52,554 nt of DNA from Candidatus Equadaptatus faecalis (GTDB lineage Bacteria; Synergistota; Synergistia; Synergistales; Synergistaceae): NCBI GenBank assembly GCA_018065065.1, contig JAGHTZ010000007.1, positions 1 through 52,554 on the forward strand, read 5' to 3'. A program made the translations under genes and the position numbers. Under the pieces are notes generated by a model. It did no database searches. It saw only the letters and a list, made by a program, of their open reading frames with translations, and had not been told where the DNA came from. Position 1 is the stretch's first letter, and the number at the start of each line of letters is the position of its first letter. Shown piece after piece: positions 16,698-25,859 of the stretch.

Positions 16698-16738
16698 AGA
16701 CAAAAAGCATTAAATTCCCCATAAGGAGGGTACGTTTC

Positions 16739-17218
16739 ATGGCGGTAACCGCAGCAGAAAAAGAGAAGCTTCTTGACGAACTTCTCGCAAAGTACCAGGG
16801 CTTTAAAGGCGCTACAATTCCGGTGCTCCAGAAAGCCCAGGAAATTTTCGGATATCTTCCGAAAGACGTGCTGATTAAAATCAGCAAAGCAATCGATGTT
16901 CCCATCAGCAAAATTTACGGTGTCGTAACCTTCTACGCACAGTTCCATCTCGAGCCGAGAGGCGAACACATCGTACGTTCATGCCAGGGCACAGCCTGCC
17001 ACGTACGCGGCGGCAAAGTCGTACTCGAAGCCATGCAGAAAAAACTCGGACTTTCGGACGACAAATGCACGACGGACGACCTGAAATTCACAATCGAAAC
17101 GGTCGCCTGCATCGGAGCCTGCGCCCTTGCTCCCTGCGTAATGGTTGACGAGGACACGCACGGACGTCTCACGACCGACAAAGCGTGCGCAATGCTCGAC
17201 ACGTACGCGAACGCATAA
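16739..17218 (+). CDS. hydC: Bifurcating [FeFe] hydrogenase subunit, NuoE-like
   Basis: 159-aa thioredoxin-like [2Fe-2S] subunit. Cluster ligands appear as CQGTACH and, about 36 residues on, CIGACALAP, the NuoE/HndA pattern. It passes electrons within the soluble HydABC complex, which couples NADH and ferredoxin oxidation to H2 production, or the reverse. An AAGGAGGG site precedes the ATG at 16739; the upstream extension of the frame is not needed. First gene of three, in the order NuoE-, NuoF-, HydA-type usual for group A3 hydrogenases. Confidence 0.95.
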   Translation: MAVTAAEKEKLLDELLAKYQGFKGATIPVLQKAQEIFGYLPKDVLIKISKAIDVPISKIYGVVTFYAQFHLEPRGEHIVRSCQGTACHVRGGKVVLEAMQKKLGLSDDKCTTDDLKFTIETVACIGACALAPCVMVDEDTHGRLTTDKACAMLDTYANA

Positions 17219-17231
17219 GGGGGAAACAGCA

Positions 17232-19109
17232 ATGCAGATTAAAACGATAGACCAGCTTCATCAGGTTAAAGCCGACGCAATAGCGGCGCTTAAAGCGAGA
17301 AACGACGCCAAAACTCAGATCATTCTCGGAATGGGCACCTGCGGCATAGCGGCAGGCGGCAGAGCAGTACTCTCAGCCGTCGAAGAACAGATTAAAAAGC
17401 TCGGACTTGAAGACAAGATTTGCGTCTATTCAACAGGCTGTATAGGCATGTGCCACAATGAACCGCTTCTCGACGTTGTCCGCCCCGGCGAAGACCGCGT
17501 CACCTACGGTTCGGTAACAGCCGCAGACGTTGAAAAAATCTTCGCCGAACACGTAGTCGGCGGAAGCGTTTTCAAAGACAAAGCAATCGCGCGCATTCCT
17601 CTTGAAGGTGCAAAAGCTGTAGACCTTCCTGCCTACTCCGAAATGCCTTTCTACGCGAAACAGCGCAAAAACGCTCTTAAAAACTGCGGCTACATCAACC
17701 CTGACTCACTTGAAGAATACATAGCAGCAGACGGCTACGAAGCGCTCGCGAAAGCAGTGCTTACGCTCACGCCGGAAGACGTAATCGAAGAAGTCAAAAA
17801 ATCAGGGCTCCGCGGACGCGGAGGCGGCGGTTTCCCGACAGGACTCAAATGGAGTTTCTGCCGCAAATCACAGGGATCAAAAAAATACATCATCTGCAAC
17901 GCCGACGAAGGAGACCCGGGTGCGTTCATGGATCGTTCCCTTCTCGAAGGAGACCCGCACGCAGTGCTTGAAGGCATGGCGCTCGGTGCCTACGCAATCG
18001 GCGCGGATGAAGGCTACATCTACTGCCGCGCGGAATACCCGCTCGCAATCAAACGTCTGAACCAGGCGATCGCACAGGCGGAAGAAGCAGGCGTACTCGG
18101 CGACAACATCTTTGGCACAGGCTTCAGCTTCAAGCTCCACGTCAAAGAAGGCGCCGGCGCATTTGTCTGCGGCGAAGAAACAGCTCTTATGCAGTCAATT
18201 GAAGGCCAGCGCGGCATGCCGCGTCCGAGACCCCCGTTCCCTGCAGTAAAAGGACTCTGGGAAAAACCGTCAAACATCAACAACGTTGAAACGTGGGGCA
18301 ACGTCCCGTGCATAATCAGAAACGGCGGCGAAGCCTACGCAGCGTACGGCACCGAAAAATCAAAAGGCACGAAAGTATTTGCCCTCACAGGTAAAATCAA
18401 CAATCCCGGCCTCGCAGAAGTTCCCATGGGAATCACAATGCGCGAAATCATCTTTGAAATCGCCGGCGGCATCCAGGACGGCAAAAAATTCAAAGCCGTA
18501 CAGATAGGCGGACCTTCAGGCGGCTGTATGCCTGAAGCACTGCTTGACACACCTGTTGACTACGACTCACTCATCGCAGCAGGCGCAATGATGGGCTCAG
18601 GCGGACTTGTTGTAATGGACGAAACGACCTGTATGGTTGACGTCGCGAAATTCTTCCTCACCTTCACGCAGTCGGAATCCTGCGGAAAATGCACGCCGTG
18701 CCGCGAAGGAACGAAACGCATGCTTGAAATCCTCACCGACATCACCGAAGGCAGAGGAAAAGAAGGCGACATCGAAAGACTGCAGAAACTTGCCCGCTCA
18801 ATCAAAGCCGGTGCGCTCTGCGCACTCGGACAGACAGCTCCGAACCCTGTACTTTCGACAATCCGCTACTTCCGCGACGAATACGAAGCACACATCAAAG
18901 ACAAGAAATGCCCGGCGGGAGCCTGCCAGAAACTTATCAGCTACCGCATAACGGACGCCTGCAAAGGCTGCAGCCTCTGCGCAAGAAACTGCCCTGCAGG
19001 TGCAATCAGCGGCGAAATCAAACAGCAGTTTGTCATTGACCAGAGCAAATGCATCAAGTGCGGCGTCTGCATGAGCAACTGCAAATTCAAGGCAATCGTC
19101 CGCGAATAA
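17232..19109 (+). CDS. hydB: Bifurcating [FeFe] hydrogenase subunit, NuoF-like (NADH/FMN)
   Basis: 625 aa. An N-terminal thioredoxin-like [2Fe-2S] domain (GTCGIAAGG, STGCIGMCH) precedes the NuoF core with the FMN/NADH site GRGGGGFPTGLKW and CNADEGDPGAF. Next comes the ESCGKCTPCREG [4Fe-4S] motif, then a C-terminal two-cluster ferredoxin domain (CKGCSLCARNCP, CIKCGVCMSNC). This is the flavin subunit where NADH and ferredoxin electrons meet. It starts 13 bases after hydC with a GGGGG site at the stop/start junction. Confidence 0.96.
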   Translation: MQIKTIDQLHQVKADAIAALKARNDAKTQIILGMGTCGIAAGGRAVLSAVEEQIKKLGLEDKICVYSTGCIGMCHNEPLLDVVRPGEDRVTYGSVTAADVEKIFAEHVVGGSVFKDKAIARIPLEGAKAVDLPAYSEMPFYAKQRKNALKNCGYINPDSLEEYIAADGYEALAKAVLTLTPEDVIEEVKKSGLRGRGGGGFPTGLKWSFCRKSQGSKKYIICNADEGDPGAFMDRSLLEGDPHAVLEGMALGAYAIGADEGYIYCRAEYPLAIKRLNQAIAQAEEAGVLGDNIFGTGFSFKLHVKEGAGAFVCGEETALMQSIEGQRGMPRPRPPFPAVKGLWEKPSNINNVETWGNVPCIIRNGGEAYAAYGTEKSKGTKVFALTGKINNPGLAEVPMGITMREIIFEIAGGIQDGKKFKAVQIGGPSGGCMPEALLDTPVDYDSLIAAGAMMGSGGLVVMDETTCMVDVAKFFLTFTQSESCGKCTPCREGTKRMLEILTDITEGRGKEGDIERLQKLARSIKAGALCALGQTAPNPVLSTIRYFRDEYEAHIKDKKCPAGACQKLISYRITDACKGCSLCARNCPAGAISGEIKQQFVIDQSKCIKCGVCMSNCKFKAIVRE

Positions 19110-19135
19110 ATCCGGAGCAGAGAGGAGAAAACATC

Positions 19136-20872
19136 ATGGTAAAAGTTACAATAGACGGCGTAACAGTTGAAGTGCCCGAAAATTATACCGTAATCGAAGC
19201 GGCGGCACTTGCCGGCATCCGCATTCCTCAGCTTTGCTACCATCCGGAACTCAGCAAAGCGGGCGCCTGCCGCGTATGCATGGTTGAAATCGAAGGCGCG
19301 AGAAACCTCGGCGCAGCATGCGTCTATCCGGTAGCCGACGGAATGGTTGTTCACACGAACACGCCGCTCGTCCGCGAAACAAGAAAAACGGTAGTTGAAC
19401 TGCTTCTTGCCAACCACGACAGAAGCTGCCTCACCTGCCAGAAAAACAACGACTGCGAACTTCAGAAAATCGCTGCCGACCTCGGCATCCGCGAAATTCC
19501 GTTTGAAGGCGCAAAACGCGACAACCCTGTTGACGACAGCAACCCGTCACTCGTCCGCACACCCAACAAATGCATCCTCTGCGGACGCTGCGTAAGAGCC
19601 TGTGCAGAACATCAGGGACTTGACGTCTACGGCTTCATCAACCGCGGCTTCAACACCGTGGTCGGACCTGCATTCAACCTTGGACTCGGCGACGTAACCT
19701 GCTCGCTCTGCGGACAGTGCAGCGCAGTCTGCCCAACAGCGGCAATTACTGAAAAAGACGACACGGAAAAAGTCTTTGACGCAATCGGCGACCCTGAAAA
19801 ATTCACCGTCGTACAGACAGCACCGGCAGTCCGCGTTGCTCTCGGTGAAGCCCTCGGACTTCCCGCGGGTGAAATCGTAACCGGCAAAATGGTTGCGGCT
19901 CTCCGCAAACTCGGCTTCGACAAAGTCTACGACACCAACTTCTCAGCCGACCTTACAATAATGGAAGAAGGCACAGAATTCCTGCACCGCATCAAGAACG
20001 GCGGCGTGCTTCCGATGATCACCTCCTGCTCACCGGGCTGGATCAATTTCATCGAAATGAAATACCCCGACCTTCTCGGACACCTCTCAACGGCGAAATC
20101 ACCGCAGGGAATGTTCGGCGCGTTAATGAAAACCTATGAGCCTGAAAGACTCGGCATACCTGTTGAAAAAATCTACAGCGTATCAATCATGCCCTGTACG
20201 GCGAAAAAATCGGAATGTGTACGTCCGCAGCTCCAGTCCAACCCCGGAATCCCCGACGTTGACGCGGTACTCACGACGCGCGAACTCGCCCGCATGATCA
20301 AAAATGCCGGTATCGACTTCAAGAACCTGCCGGAAGAAGACTACGATGATCCCCTTGGAACATCGACAGGCGCGGCGGCAATCTTCGGAGCTACAGGCGG
20401 CGTTATGGAAGCGGCACTCCGCACAGTACACTTTGTACTTACCGGCAAAGAAATTGAAGGCATCGTCTTCACGCCTGTACGCGGCATGGAAGGCATTAAA
20501 GAAGCATCGGTTGACGTACCTGTTGACGGCAAAACAGTCACGGTCAAACTCGCCGTTGCCCACACGCTCAAAAATGCCCGCATCCTTATGGACAAAATCC
20601 GCGCCGGCGAAGCAGACTACCACTTCATCGAAGTCATGGCATGCCCTGGCGGCTGCATAGGCGGCGGCGGACAGCCCCAGCCGGTCAACGCGCAGATTCG
20701 CGCGGCGCGTACGGCTGCTATCTACAAAGTGGACGAAACGAGCAAACTTCGCCAGTCGCACAACAACCCGCAGATCAAAGAAATCTACAAACAGTACTTC
20801 GGCGAACCCTGCGGCGAAAAATCGCACAAACTGCTCCACACGCACTACACGGCGCAGAACCGCGAAATATAA
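19136..20872 (+). CDS. hydA: [FeFe] hydrogenase catalytic subunit
   Basis: 578 aa. From the N-terminus: a plant-type [2Fe-2S] domain (CRVCMVE), the His-Cys [4Fe-4S] motif HDRSCLTCQKNNDC, two [4Fe-4S] motifs (CILCGRCVRAC, CSLCGQCSAVCP), then the H-cluster domain with L1 TSCSPGW, L2 MPCTAKKSE and L3 ACPGGCIGGGGQP, and the small-subunit tail. All H-cluster Cys are present. GAGGAGA precedes the ATG at 19136. With hydC and hydB it forms a cytosolic electron-bifurcating hydrogenase. Maturases HydEFG are not in the window. Confidence 0.97.
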   Translation: MVKVTIDGVTVEVPENYTVIEAAALAGIRIPQLCYHPELSKAGACRVCMVEIEGARNLGAACVYPVADGMVVHTNTPLVRETRKTVVELLLANHDRSCLTCQKNNDCELQKIAADLGIREIPFEGAKRDNPVDDSNPSLVRTPNKCILCGRCVRACAEHQGLDVYGFINRGFNTVVGPAFNLGLGDVTCSLCGQCSAVCPTAAITEKDDTEKVFDAIGDPEKFTVVQTAPAVRVALGEALGLPAGEIVTGKMVAALRKLGFDKVYDTNFSADLTIMEEGTEFLHRIKNGGVLPMITSCSPGWINFIEMKYPDLLGHLSTAKSPQGMFGALMKTYEPERLGIPVEKIYSVSIMPCTAKKSECVRPQLQSNPGIPDVDAVLTTRELARMIKNAGIDFKNLPEEDYDDPLGTSTGAAAIFGATGGVMEAALRTVHFVLTGKEIEGIVFTPVRGMEGIKEASVDVPVDGKTVTVKLAVAHTLKNARILMDKIRAGEADYHFIEVMACPGGCIGGGGQPQPVNAQIRAARTAAIYKVDETSKLRQSHNNPQIKEIYKQYFGEPCGEKSHKLLHTHYTAQNREI

Positions 20873-20889
20873 GACACAAACGGCATCAC

Positions 20890-20924
20890 AAAACGGCGTG
20901 GGAAATCTCTCCCGCGCCGTTTTT
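20890..20924 (+). terminator. Hydrogenase operon terminator
   Basis: AAAACGGCG-T-GGGA, short loop, TCCC-GC-GCCGTTTTT, 17 bases after the hydA stop. A strong GC stem with T-run. Confidence 0.9.
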
Positions 20925-21009
20925 AATTAAACCTTTGACAGATTTTGAAAAGATTGACGTCACCAAATCCTGCAATCTTTCGGATTTCTGCAGGAAGACG
21001 GACTAAAAA

Positions 21010-21121
21010 AGTTCTAACGGTTTTGATAATTGTTTTTTTATCGTAATTGGTTCTCTTTGTAATTGTTTCTTTTAGTAATTGTACTTTATCGTAATTGTTT
21101 TTTATTGTAATTGTCCCTTGT
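21010..21121. repeat. Degenerate GTAATTG repeat tract
   Basis: GTAATTG/GTAATTGTT words recur at spacings of about 15-20 bases (near 21042, 21059, 21075, 21092, 21108), separated by T-rich runs. No ORF. It lies between the hydrogenase terminator and the convergent phosphatase gene. Confidence 0.6.
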
Positions 21122-21760
21122 TTATTTTGTCCAGCCGCCACCGGTGCTTGCAAGCTCCGGCGTCCAGTTGAAGCGCACAAGGCGCATGCCGTACTGATTT
21201 TTCTCCAGCTCGCATACTGAGCAGTACTGCATCGGGTAGAAGAAAACCTTGTTGAGGTTAAAATCAAAATAATGGCAGAGCAAAGTCCATATTACACCGC
21301 CGTGAAAAACGACAAGCAGATCGCCCTCTGTTTCCTCAAGCAGCTTTTCAAGAGCGTTTACGGCACGTGTCTGCACCTGGCGGAAGGTTTCTCCTCCCGG
21401 GCAGCAGCAGTCGGCAAATTCTTTGCCCGGAATTTCAAAGGTTTCTTTCCACTTGCTGCGCACTTCGTCAAAGGTTTTGCATTCCCATTCGCCCATGAAA
21501 ATTTCCTGCAGTCCTTCCGCTTCGCGTATGCTTTCCTTGCGTGAAGGGAACATAAGTTCGGCAGTCTGGCGTGCACGAAGCATTGTGCTTGTGTAAATAT
21601 TTGTCGGGTTAATGCCGATTTTTGCGCCGAGCGCTCTTGCCTGCAGAGTTCCGTCGTAGCTCAGCGGCAGGTCTGTTCCCCCGCCGTAATAGGTACCGGC
21701 TTCAATTTCAGGACTGGCGTGGCGTACGAAATAAATTCTTCTTGCAGTCTGTTCTTCCAT
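21122..21760 (-). CDS. Histidine phosphatase (phosphoglycerate mutase-like)
   Basis: 212 aa. The RHASPE motif near residue 13 carries the phospho-His; a second catalytic His lies in VVFHGGVIW. This two-His fold covers CobC/RibB-type and sugar-phosphate phosphatases, so the substrate is open. Of two in-frame ATGs, 21760 lies nine bases after GGTAGGAG while 21769 touches it, so 21760 is preferred. The ribosome site overlaps the stop of the upstream dehydrogenase gene, showing a shared operon. Confidence 0.85.
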   Translation of the reverse strand: MEEQTARRIYFVRHASPEIEAGTYYGGGTDLPLSYDGTLQARALGAKIGINPTNIYTSTMLRARQTAELMFPSRKESIREAEGLQEIFMGEWECKTFDEVRSKWKETFEIPGKEFADCCCPGGETFRQVQTRAVNALEKLLEETEGDLLVVFHGGVIWTLLCHYFDFNLNKVFFYPMQYCSVCELEKNQYGMRLVRFNWTPELASTGGGWTK

Positions 21761-21772
21761 GCAGTTCATCTC

Positions 21773-22885
21773 CTACCTTTCAAACGGGAACGTGTACGGC
21801 AGATTTTTCGCGTCGCGCACGTCGGTTAAATCTTTCTGTACGGCTTCTCCGACAGGAACGCCTTTGTCCCTGCGGTCAAGCCATGCAAGCCACTCTTTTT
21901 CGCCCGCAGTATAAATTCTTTCCGCGTCAGGCGCTTTCTGCGATGCCCTGAGCGCACGGCAGATGTCGCCGGCTGTTTTTCTGAACGTTTCTCTGCCCAT
22001 AAACGCGTCGGGGTCAACAACAAAGAAGAAGTGTCCGAGAGAGTACATACGCGGCTTGCCGTTGTTATCAATTCCCGTGAGTGCTTTCATAAATTTGCCG
22101 CCAGCAAGCGCAGCCGAAAGTATTTCTATAACTGCCGCGTAGCCGTAGCCTTTGTAGCCTGCAAGTTCTTCGCCGACGCCGCCCAAAGGCGCAAGCGCGG
22201 CTGTTTTGTTCACAAGGTCTTCAAGAATCTGCTCGCTGTCTGTAAGCACGGAACCGTTGCGGGCAATAACCATGCCCGCAGGCGTCGGCTTGCCTTCGCG
22301 CGCGTAATATTCTATTTTTCCGCGCTGGACTATTGACGTGGCGCAATCGATGCAGAACGGAAAATCTTCGTCCGTCGGAAGGGCAAAGGTAAGCGGATTT
22401 GTCCCCATCATGTTTTCAACGCCGAAAGTCGGCGCTGTCGACGGGCGTGCGTTTGTTCCCGTAATGCCTATCATACCCTCTCTGCTTGCCATTGTTGCCC
22501 AGTAGCCGGCAATTCCGTAGTGGGTGGAGTTTTTAATCGCGCCGCCTGCCATGCCGTATTTTTTCGCTTTTTCAAGCAGCATGGTCATAACCTTATGCGC
22601 GGCAACCATTCCCATACCGTCGTGGGCATCCGCAACGACGGTTGTCGGCGTTTCCTTAAGAATTTCAAAATTTGTGACGGGAAGCAGTGTACCCTTAACG
22701 ATACGGTCTATGTAAATAGGCTTGAAACGGTTGCAGCCATGGCTTTCTATGCCGCGTCTGTCGCTTTCAAGAAGCACGTCAGCACAGATTTTCGCGTCCT
22801 CCTCCGGCACTCCGTATGCCTTAAACGCGTCAATCATAAAAGAATTCATAAGCTCCCATGAAACGTACGGTCTTGTCTCTTTCAT
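21773..22885 (-). CDS. Ldh_2-family malate/L-lactate-type dehydrogenase
   Basis: 370-aa NAD(P)-dependent oxidoreductase of the malate/L-lactate dehydrogenase (YlbC/AllD) family. ESHGCNRF near residue 54, NSTHYGIAGYWA and GTNPLTFALPT are typical, as is GYKGYGYA near residue 245. Family substrates include malate, sulfolactate, ureidoglycolate and 2,3-diketogulonate, so specificity is open. A split UxaA/SuyB-like pair at 33.6 kb could handle a related hydroxy acid, but the two are not linked. Followed by the phosphatase gene in the same operon. Confidence 0.88.
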   Translation of the reverse strand: MKETRPYVSWELMNSFMIDAFKAYGVPEEDAKICADVLLESDRRGIESHGCNRFKPIYIDRIVKGTLLPVTNFEILKETPTTVVADAHDGMGMVAAHKVMTMLLEKAKKYGMAGGAIKNSTHYGIAGYWATMASREGMIGITGTNARPSTAPTFGVENMMGTNPLTFALPTDEDFPFCIDCATSIVQRGKIEYYAREGKPTPAGMVIARNGSVLTDSEQILEDLVNKTAALAPLGGVGEELAGYKGYGYAAVIEILSAALAGGKFMKALTGIDNNGKPRMYSLGHFFFVVDPDAFMGRETFRKTAGDICRALRASQKAPDAERIYTAGEKEWLAWLDRRDKGVPVGEAVQKDLTDVRDAKNLPYTFPFER

Positions 22886-22914
22886 TGCAGCCCCTCCCTG
22901 AAATGCTGTGATTT

Positions 22915-23571
22915 CTACTCCGTAATGCCCAAAAGCGGCAGTATATCTTCCGGTTTGAAAATAACAAGCTCTGCGCCGTGCTCCCTGAGAAAAGCCTCTC
23001 CGCGGAAGCCCCAGTCAACCATAATCGGAAACAGTCCCGAATTTAATGCCGTTTGAAAATCAACATCGGAATCCCCTACGTACACAGCTTCGCTTTTATC
23101 AACGCCTGCCTGCTCAAGAACTGCTTCAACCATGTCAGGATAAGGCTTGATTCTGCGCCCTTCCTTATCTCCGGCGGAGTAGTCGAACAGCCCGTCAAAA
23201 TAGTCCCTGCAAAGGCTTTTCACCGCATATTCTGCCTTGTTGGAAACGACTGCCGTCAGCACTCCGTTAGCCTTCAGGGTTTTCAGCATTTCGGGAATGC
23301 CGTCGTAAGGCTTTGTATTGTCTGCGCAGTGGTCTTTGTAAAAACGGTGCATCTCGGCAAAAACCTCTTCAACCTTTTCAGGAGAGGTTCCCTGCGGCAC
23401 AGCGCGTTCTGCAAGCTTGTGCATACCGTTTCCGACAAACCATCTGACTTCTTCCGTTGTCCGCACGGGCATACCGAAATAATCCAGCCCGTGATTTATC
23501 GCGGCTGCAAGGTCGTCAAGCGTGTTCAGAATAGTTCCGTCCATATCAAAAACGGCAAGCTTGTAATTCAA
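22915..23571 (-). CDS. gph: HAD-family phosphoglycolate phosphatase-like
   Basis: 218 aa. HAD motif I FDMDGTILNT near residue 8, motif II VVSNK, motif III Lys in RIKPYPD, and motif IV GDSDVDFQTA. The helical cap follows motif I (C1 cap), as in Gph, which removes phosphate from 2-phosphoglycolate formed in DNA repair. Length is normal. It precedes the dehydrogenase gene with 29 bases between and is the last chromosomal gene before the integrated element. Confidence 0.85.
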   Translation of the reverse strand: MNYKLAVFDMDGTILNTLDDLAAAINHGLDYFGMPVRTTEEVRWFVGNGMHKLAERAVPQGTSPEKVEEVFAEMHRFYKDHCADNTKPYDGIPEMLKTLKANGVLTAVVSNKAEYAVKSLCRDYFDGLFDYSAGDKEGRRIKPYPDMVEAVLEQAGVDKSEAVYVGDSDVDFQTALNSGLFPIMVDWGFRGEAFLREHGAELVIFKPEDILPLLGITE

Positions 23572-23595
23572 AATTTACCCTCGCAAGAATATAAA

Positions 23596-23611
23596 TCTGG
23601 CGTCCCCGAAC
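23596..23611. repeat. attL: displaced 3' end of tRNA-Arg
   Basis: TCTGGCGTCCCCGAAC is identical to 30016-30031. It equals the encoded CCA, the discriminator base and the acceptor strand of tRNA-Arg on the minus strand, with no tRNA body attached. Confidence 0.88.
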
Positions 23612-23624
23612 TACTCTGTACAAT

Positions 23625-23697
23625 TTTACAAACCCTTGTAAACACAGAGCTTGCCAAATCGTAATTCACACTTTATAATATATTCACACCGTTCACA
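23625..23697. promoter_or_regulatory. Palindrome and TTCACA repeats near attL
   Basis: TTTACAA-ACCC-TTGTAAA (23625-23642) is a perfect palindrome. TTCACA then occurs at 23665, 23683 and 23692; two further copies lie near the right end at 29884 and 29894. Repeated short sites on both sides of the cores are what arm-type integrase or Xis sites look like. An imperfect CGAT-AAAATAT-ATCG hairpin follows at about 23699. Confidence 0.5.
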
Positions 23698-23781
23698 ACG
23701 ATAAAATATATCGTGAATAGCAACGCAGGTCAGGTCTGCCTACTGAAATTATACTACAAAACAAGGAGAGGTGGGATAGAA

Positions 23782-23976
23782 ATGTCATCAATCTTTATAC
23801 GATTGAACGAAGTTAGCGAACTTTTAGGAGTTAGCAAATCTACAATCAAGCGCTGGATAAAACGAGGAGTTTTTATTCAGCCATGTAATTACAAACTGCC
23901 AAATGTTTGTAAATCAACACCACTTTTCTTCTTTAAGTCCGATCTGAATCGCTGGATAGCAAGTTTGAAAAAATAG
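23782..23976 (+). CDS. AlpA/excisionase-like HTH protein
   Basis: 64 aa with a MerR-like winged helix-turn-helix: FIRLNEVSELLGVSKSTIKRW, then a Lys/Arg-rich wing and a terminal LNRWIASLKK helix. This is the layout of AlpA regulators and recombination directionality factors. The ATG at 23782 follows AAGGAGAGGTGGG; the longer frame from 23713 is not needed. It lies 11 bases before the integrase gene, so they are co-transcribed, and it probably directs excision or controls the integrase. Confidence 0.82.
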   Translation: MSSIFIRLNEVSELLGVSKSTIKRWIKRGVFIQPCNYKLPNVCKSTPLFFFKSDLNRWIASLKK

Positions 23977-23987
23977 GAGTAGTGGCA

Positions 23988-25406
23988 ATGATATACAGAA
24001 CAGAAAAAGATATTGAAAACATAAAACAAACCGATAAACCGCAACGCATACGCATTGCGCCAAACTTGTATTTGAATGTCACACAGAAGACATCGAAGTT
24101 AGCAAAAAAATGGTATATCAGAACAAAGTTTAATGGTAAAACTGTTTACGAGTTCATTGGATTTTTTGACCCAAAGAGTAAAAATCACAAAGACAGCAAA
24201 CATATTTCTTTAAACCATGCGCTTGATATTACTGCCGAAAAAATTGTTAGCAAGAGTAGGGCAGCTCGTATGGAAAAAATTTCCGACAAAGAATTTAACC
24301 CGTATTTTTCTGTTATGTGCGAAAAATGGTTTGATATTTACCATAACAATCAACGAGAAAGTACCGCTATAAACGCATTAAAGATTATACGAAAATATAT
24401 TGAAACAGCCTCTTTCTACAATAAAAGGTTGAGAAATATCCAGAGAAAGGAAATCAGAGATTTAGTTGTTGATGTCCCTATTGCTACAGCAAATAAAATG
24501 CTCGGTTATATAAGGAAGGTTTTTCTTTTCGCAAAGAATAACGGCTACTATGCTCCACCAGCCTATACAAAAGCAGACGCCGAAGTTCCGACACCGCAAG
24601 AGATAAATATACCGACAAAATCTGAAAAACATTTTAACGCTATAATCGACCCGTATGATTTTGCGATTATGATAAAGAAAATCAGAGAGCATTCGGAGTT
24701 TGAATATATCACTACAAGAGCAATTTTATTCTTGGCGTATAATTTCTGTCGCGGTGGTGAAATGTTAAAACTTCAATGGAAAGATATAGATTTGGATTTT
24801 GATAATCTTATAAAGCTTCCCAAAGAAAAAGTGAAACACAATGAAGAACTGCTGATACCGTTTAGCAAACAAACACGGCAGTTATTGATTGATATCAGGA
24901 AATACAGAATAAAAAACGATAATATTCTTGGAAAAAATCTGTCCGAGCATTATGTATTTCACAAACACGGCGATATTCACAGTCCAATGTCTTCATCGGG
25001 ATTGTCAAAGTTTATGCGAAAACTTGGTTATGGTATTGAAACGCATTGCTTACACGGTTTTAGAAGTTCAGCAAGTACAATGTTACGAGAGCAGTTGGAT
25101 TTTCAATCCGAACTTATTGAATCGCAGTTAGGACACCATATAGGAACAGGAGTAGAGCGCATATATAACCGTGCCACACTTCTAGAAAAAAGAAAAGAAA
25201 TGTTACAAACATATTCAGACTACATAGATTATATTGTTGGACTTTTAGACAAACCGAGAGCAGATAGATCAAAGTTTGTAATCGGGAAAGGAGATTCAAG
25301 TAACAGGAAAGTTAAAATCATAGATATAGCAACAGGACACGAAGAAATTATTACACTCAAATATGGAGAAAATATCAAAGCATTAAAAGAAAGGCTTAGC
25401 AAATAA
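23988..25406 (+). CDS. int: P4-type tyrosine integrase
   Basis: 472 aa. An N-terminal arm-binding DUF4102-like region (about 20-90), a SAM-like core-binding domain (about 110-200) and a catalytic domain. Catalytic residues: Arg in FCRGGEML, HGFRSS (H-x-x-R), LGHH and the Tyr nucleophile in RIYNRATLLEKR. A roughly 60-residue tail after the Tyr is unusual in length. It sits next to attL and is the likely enzyme for tRNA-Arg insertion. The ATG at 23988, eight bases after AGGAG, is preferred to the GTG at 23982. Confidence 0.93.
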   Translation: MIYRTEKDIENIKQTDKPQRIRIAPNLYLNVTQKTSKLAKKWYIRTKFNGKTVYEFIGFFDPKSKNHKDSKHISLNHALDITAEKIVSKSRAARMEKISDKEFNPYFSVMCEKWFDIYHNNQRESTAINALKIIRKYIETASFYNKRLRNIQRKEIRDLVVDVPIATANKMLGYIRKVFLFAKNNGYYAPPAYTKADAEVPTPQEINIPTKSEKHFNAIIDPYDFAIMIKKIREHSEFEYITTRAILFLAYNFCRGGEMLKLQWKDIDLDFDNLIKLPKEKVKHNEELLIPFSKQTRQLLIDIRKYRIKNDNILGKNLSEHYVFHKHGDIHSPMSSSGLSKFMRKLGYGIETHCLHGFRSSASTMLREQLDFQSELIESQLGHHIGTGVERIYNRATLLEKRKEMLQTYSDYIDYIVGLLDKPRADRSKFVIGKGDSSNRKVKIIDIATGHEEIITLKYGENIKALKERLSK

Positions 25407-25422
25407 ACTGCTAAGCCTTTTT
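25390..25422. terminator. Bidirectional terminator at the end of int
   Basis: AAAGGCTTAGCA, loop AATAAAC, TGCTAAGCCTTTTT: a 12-bp perfect stem that overlaps the int stop codon. It also faces the convergent coiled-coil gene. Confidence 0.9.
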
Positions 25423-25436
25423 AACACTTTGTGGTT

Positions 25437-25859
25437 TTACTTGACAACTATATCACAGCGCCAAGTTTCGTTAAACTCTTTGATTTTAGTCTCAAGTTTT
25501 TCTTTTGAGTCAGGATCAAATTCTGAAAGTTTATCTATAAGTTCCTGATTTAATACCATAAACTGTACTCTGTTTTTGGCATATTTAACAAACATATCTA
25601 TCATAAGGTCGGTAATCTTCTTAAAATCGTTCTCTTTTTGCTTACCGATTTTAGTTACGATAGAAGCGTCTTTTAATTCTGCCAACTTACGGTCAAGCTC
25701 TTCTTTTTGTTTCAGCAAATCAACATTCTGGAAATATATCTCTCTTTCGGCTGCTTTTTTTGCGGCTCTTTCGGCTGCTTTTTTCTTAGCTTTTTCTGCT
25801 TGTTCTTTCTCTTCTTCTGTCAGCATTGCTTCTTCTGTTTCTGTTTTTGTTTTTGCCAT
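25437..25859 (-). CDS. Lys/Glu-rich coiled-coil protein of the element
   Basis: 140 aa, no family recognised. The N-terminal 70 residues are charged and heptad-like (EEKEQAEKAKKKAAERAAKKAAERE, then LKQKEELDRKLAEL), a probable coiled coil. The C-terminal half is mixed helical (ITDLMIDMFVKYAKNRVQFMVLNQELIDKLSEF). No membrane segment or signal peptide. AAGGAGTG precedes the ATG. Convergent with int. It could be a structural or DNA-associated cargo protein; the function is unknown. Confidence 0.7.
   Translation of the reverse strand: MAKTKTETEEAMLTEEEKEQAEKAKKKAAERAAKKAAEREIYFQNVDLLKQKEELDRKLAELKDASIVTKIGKQKENDFKKITDLMIDMFVKYAKNRVQFMVLNQELIDKLSEFDPDSKEKLETKIKEFNETWRCDIVVK

Noticed and set aside
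16579-16740. Rex operator or known riboswitch before the hydrogenase genes
   Set aside because: No TTGTTAA-type Rex box and no conserved riboswitch core that I can recognise.
20183-20845. 220-aa minus-strand ORF opposite hydA
   Set aside because: hydA is certain from its H-cluster motifs; the antisense frame is a shadow.
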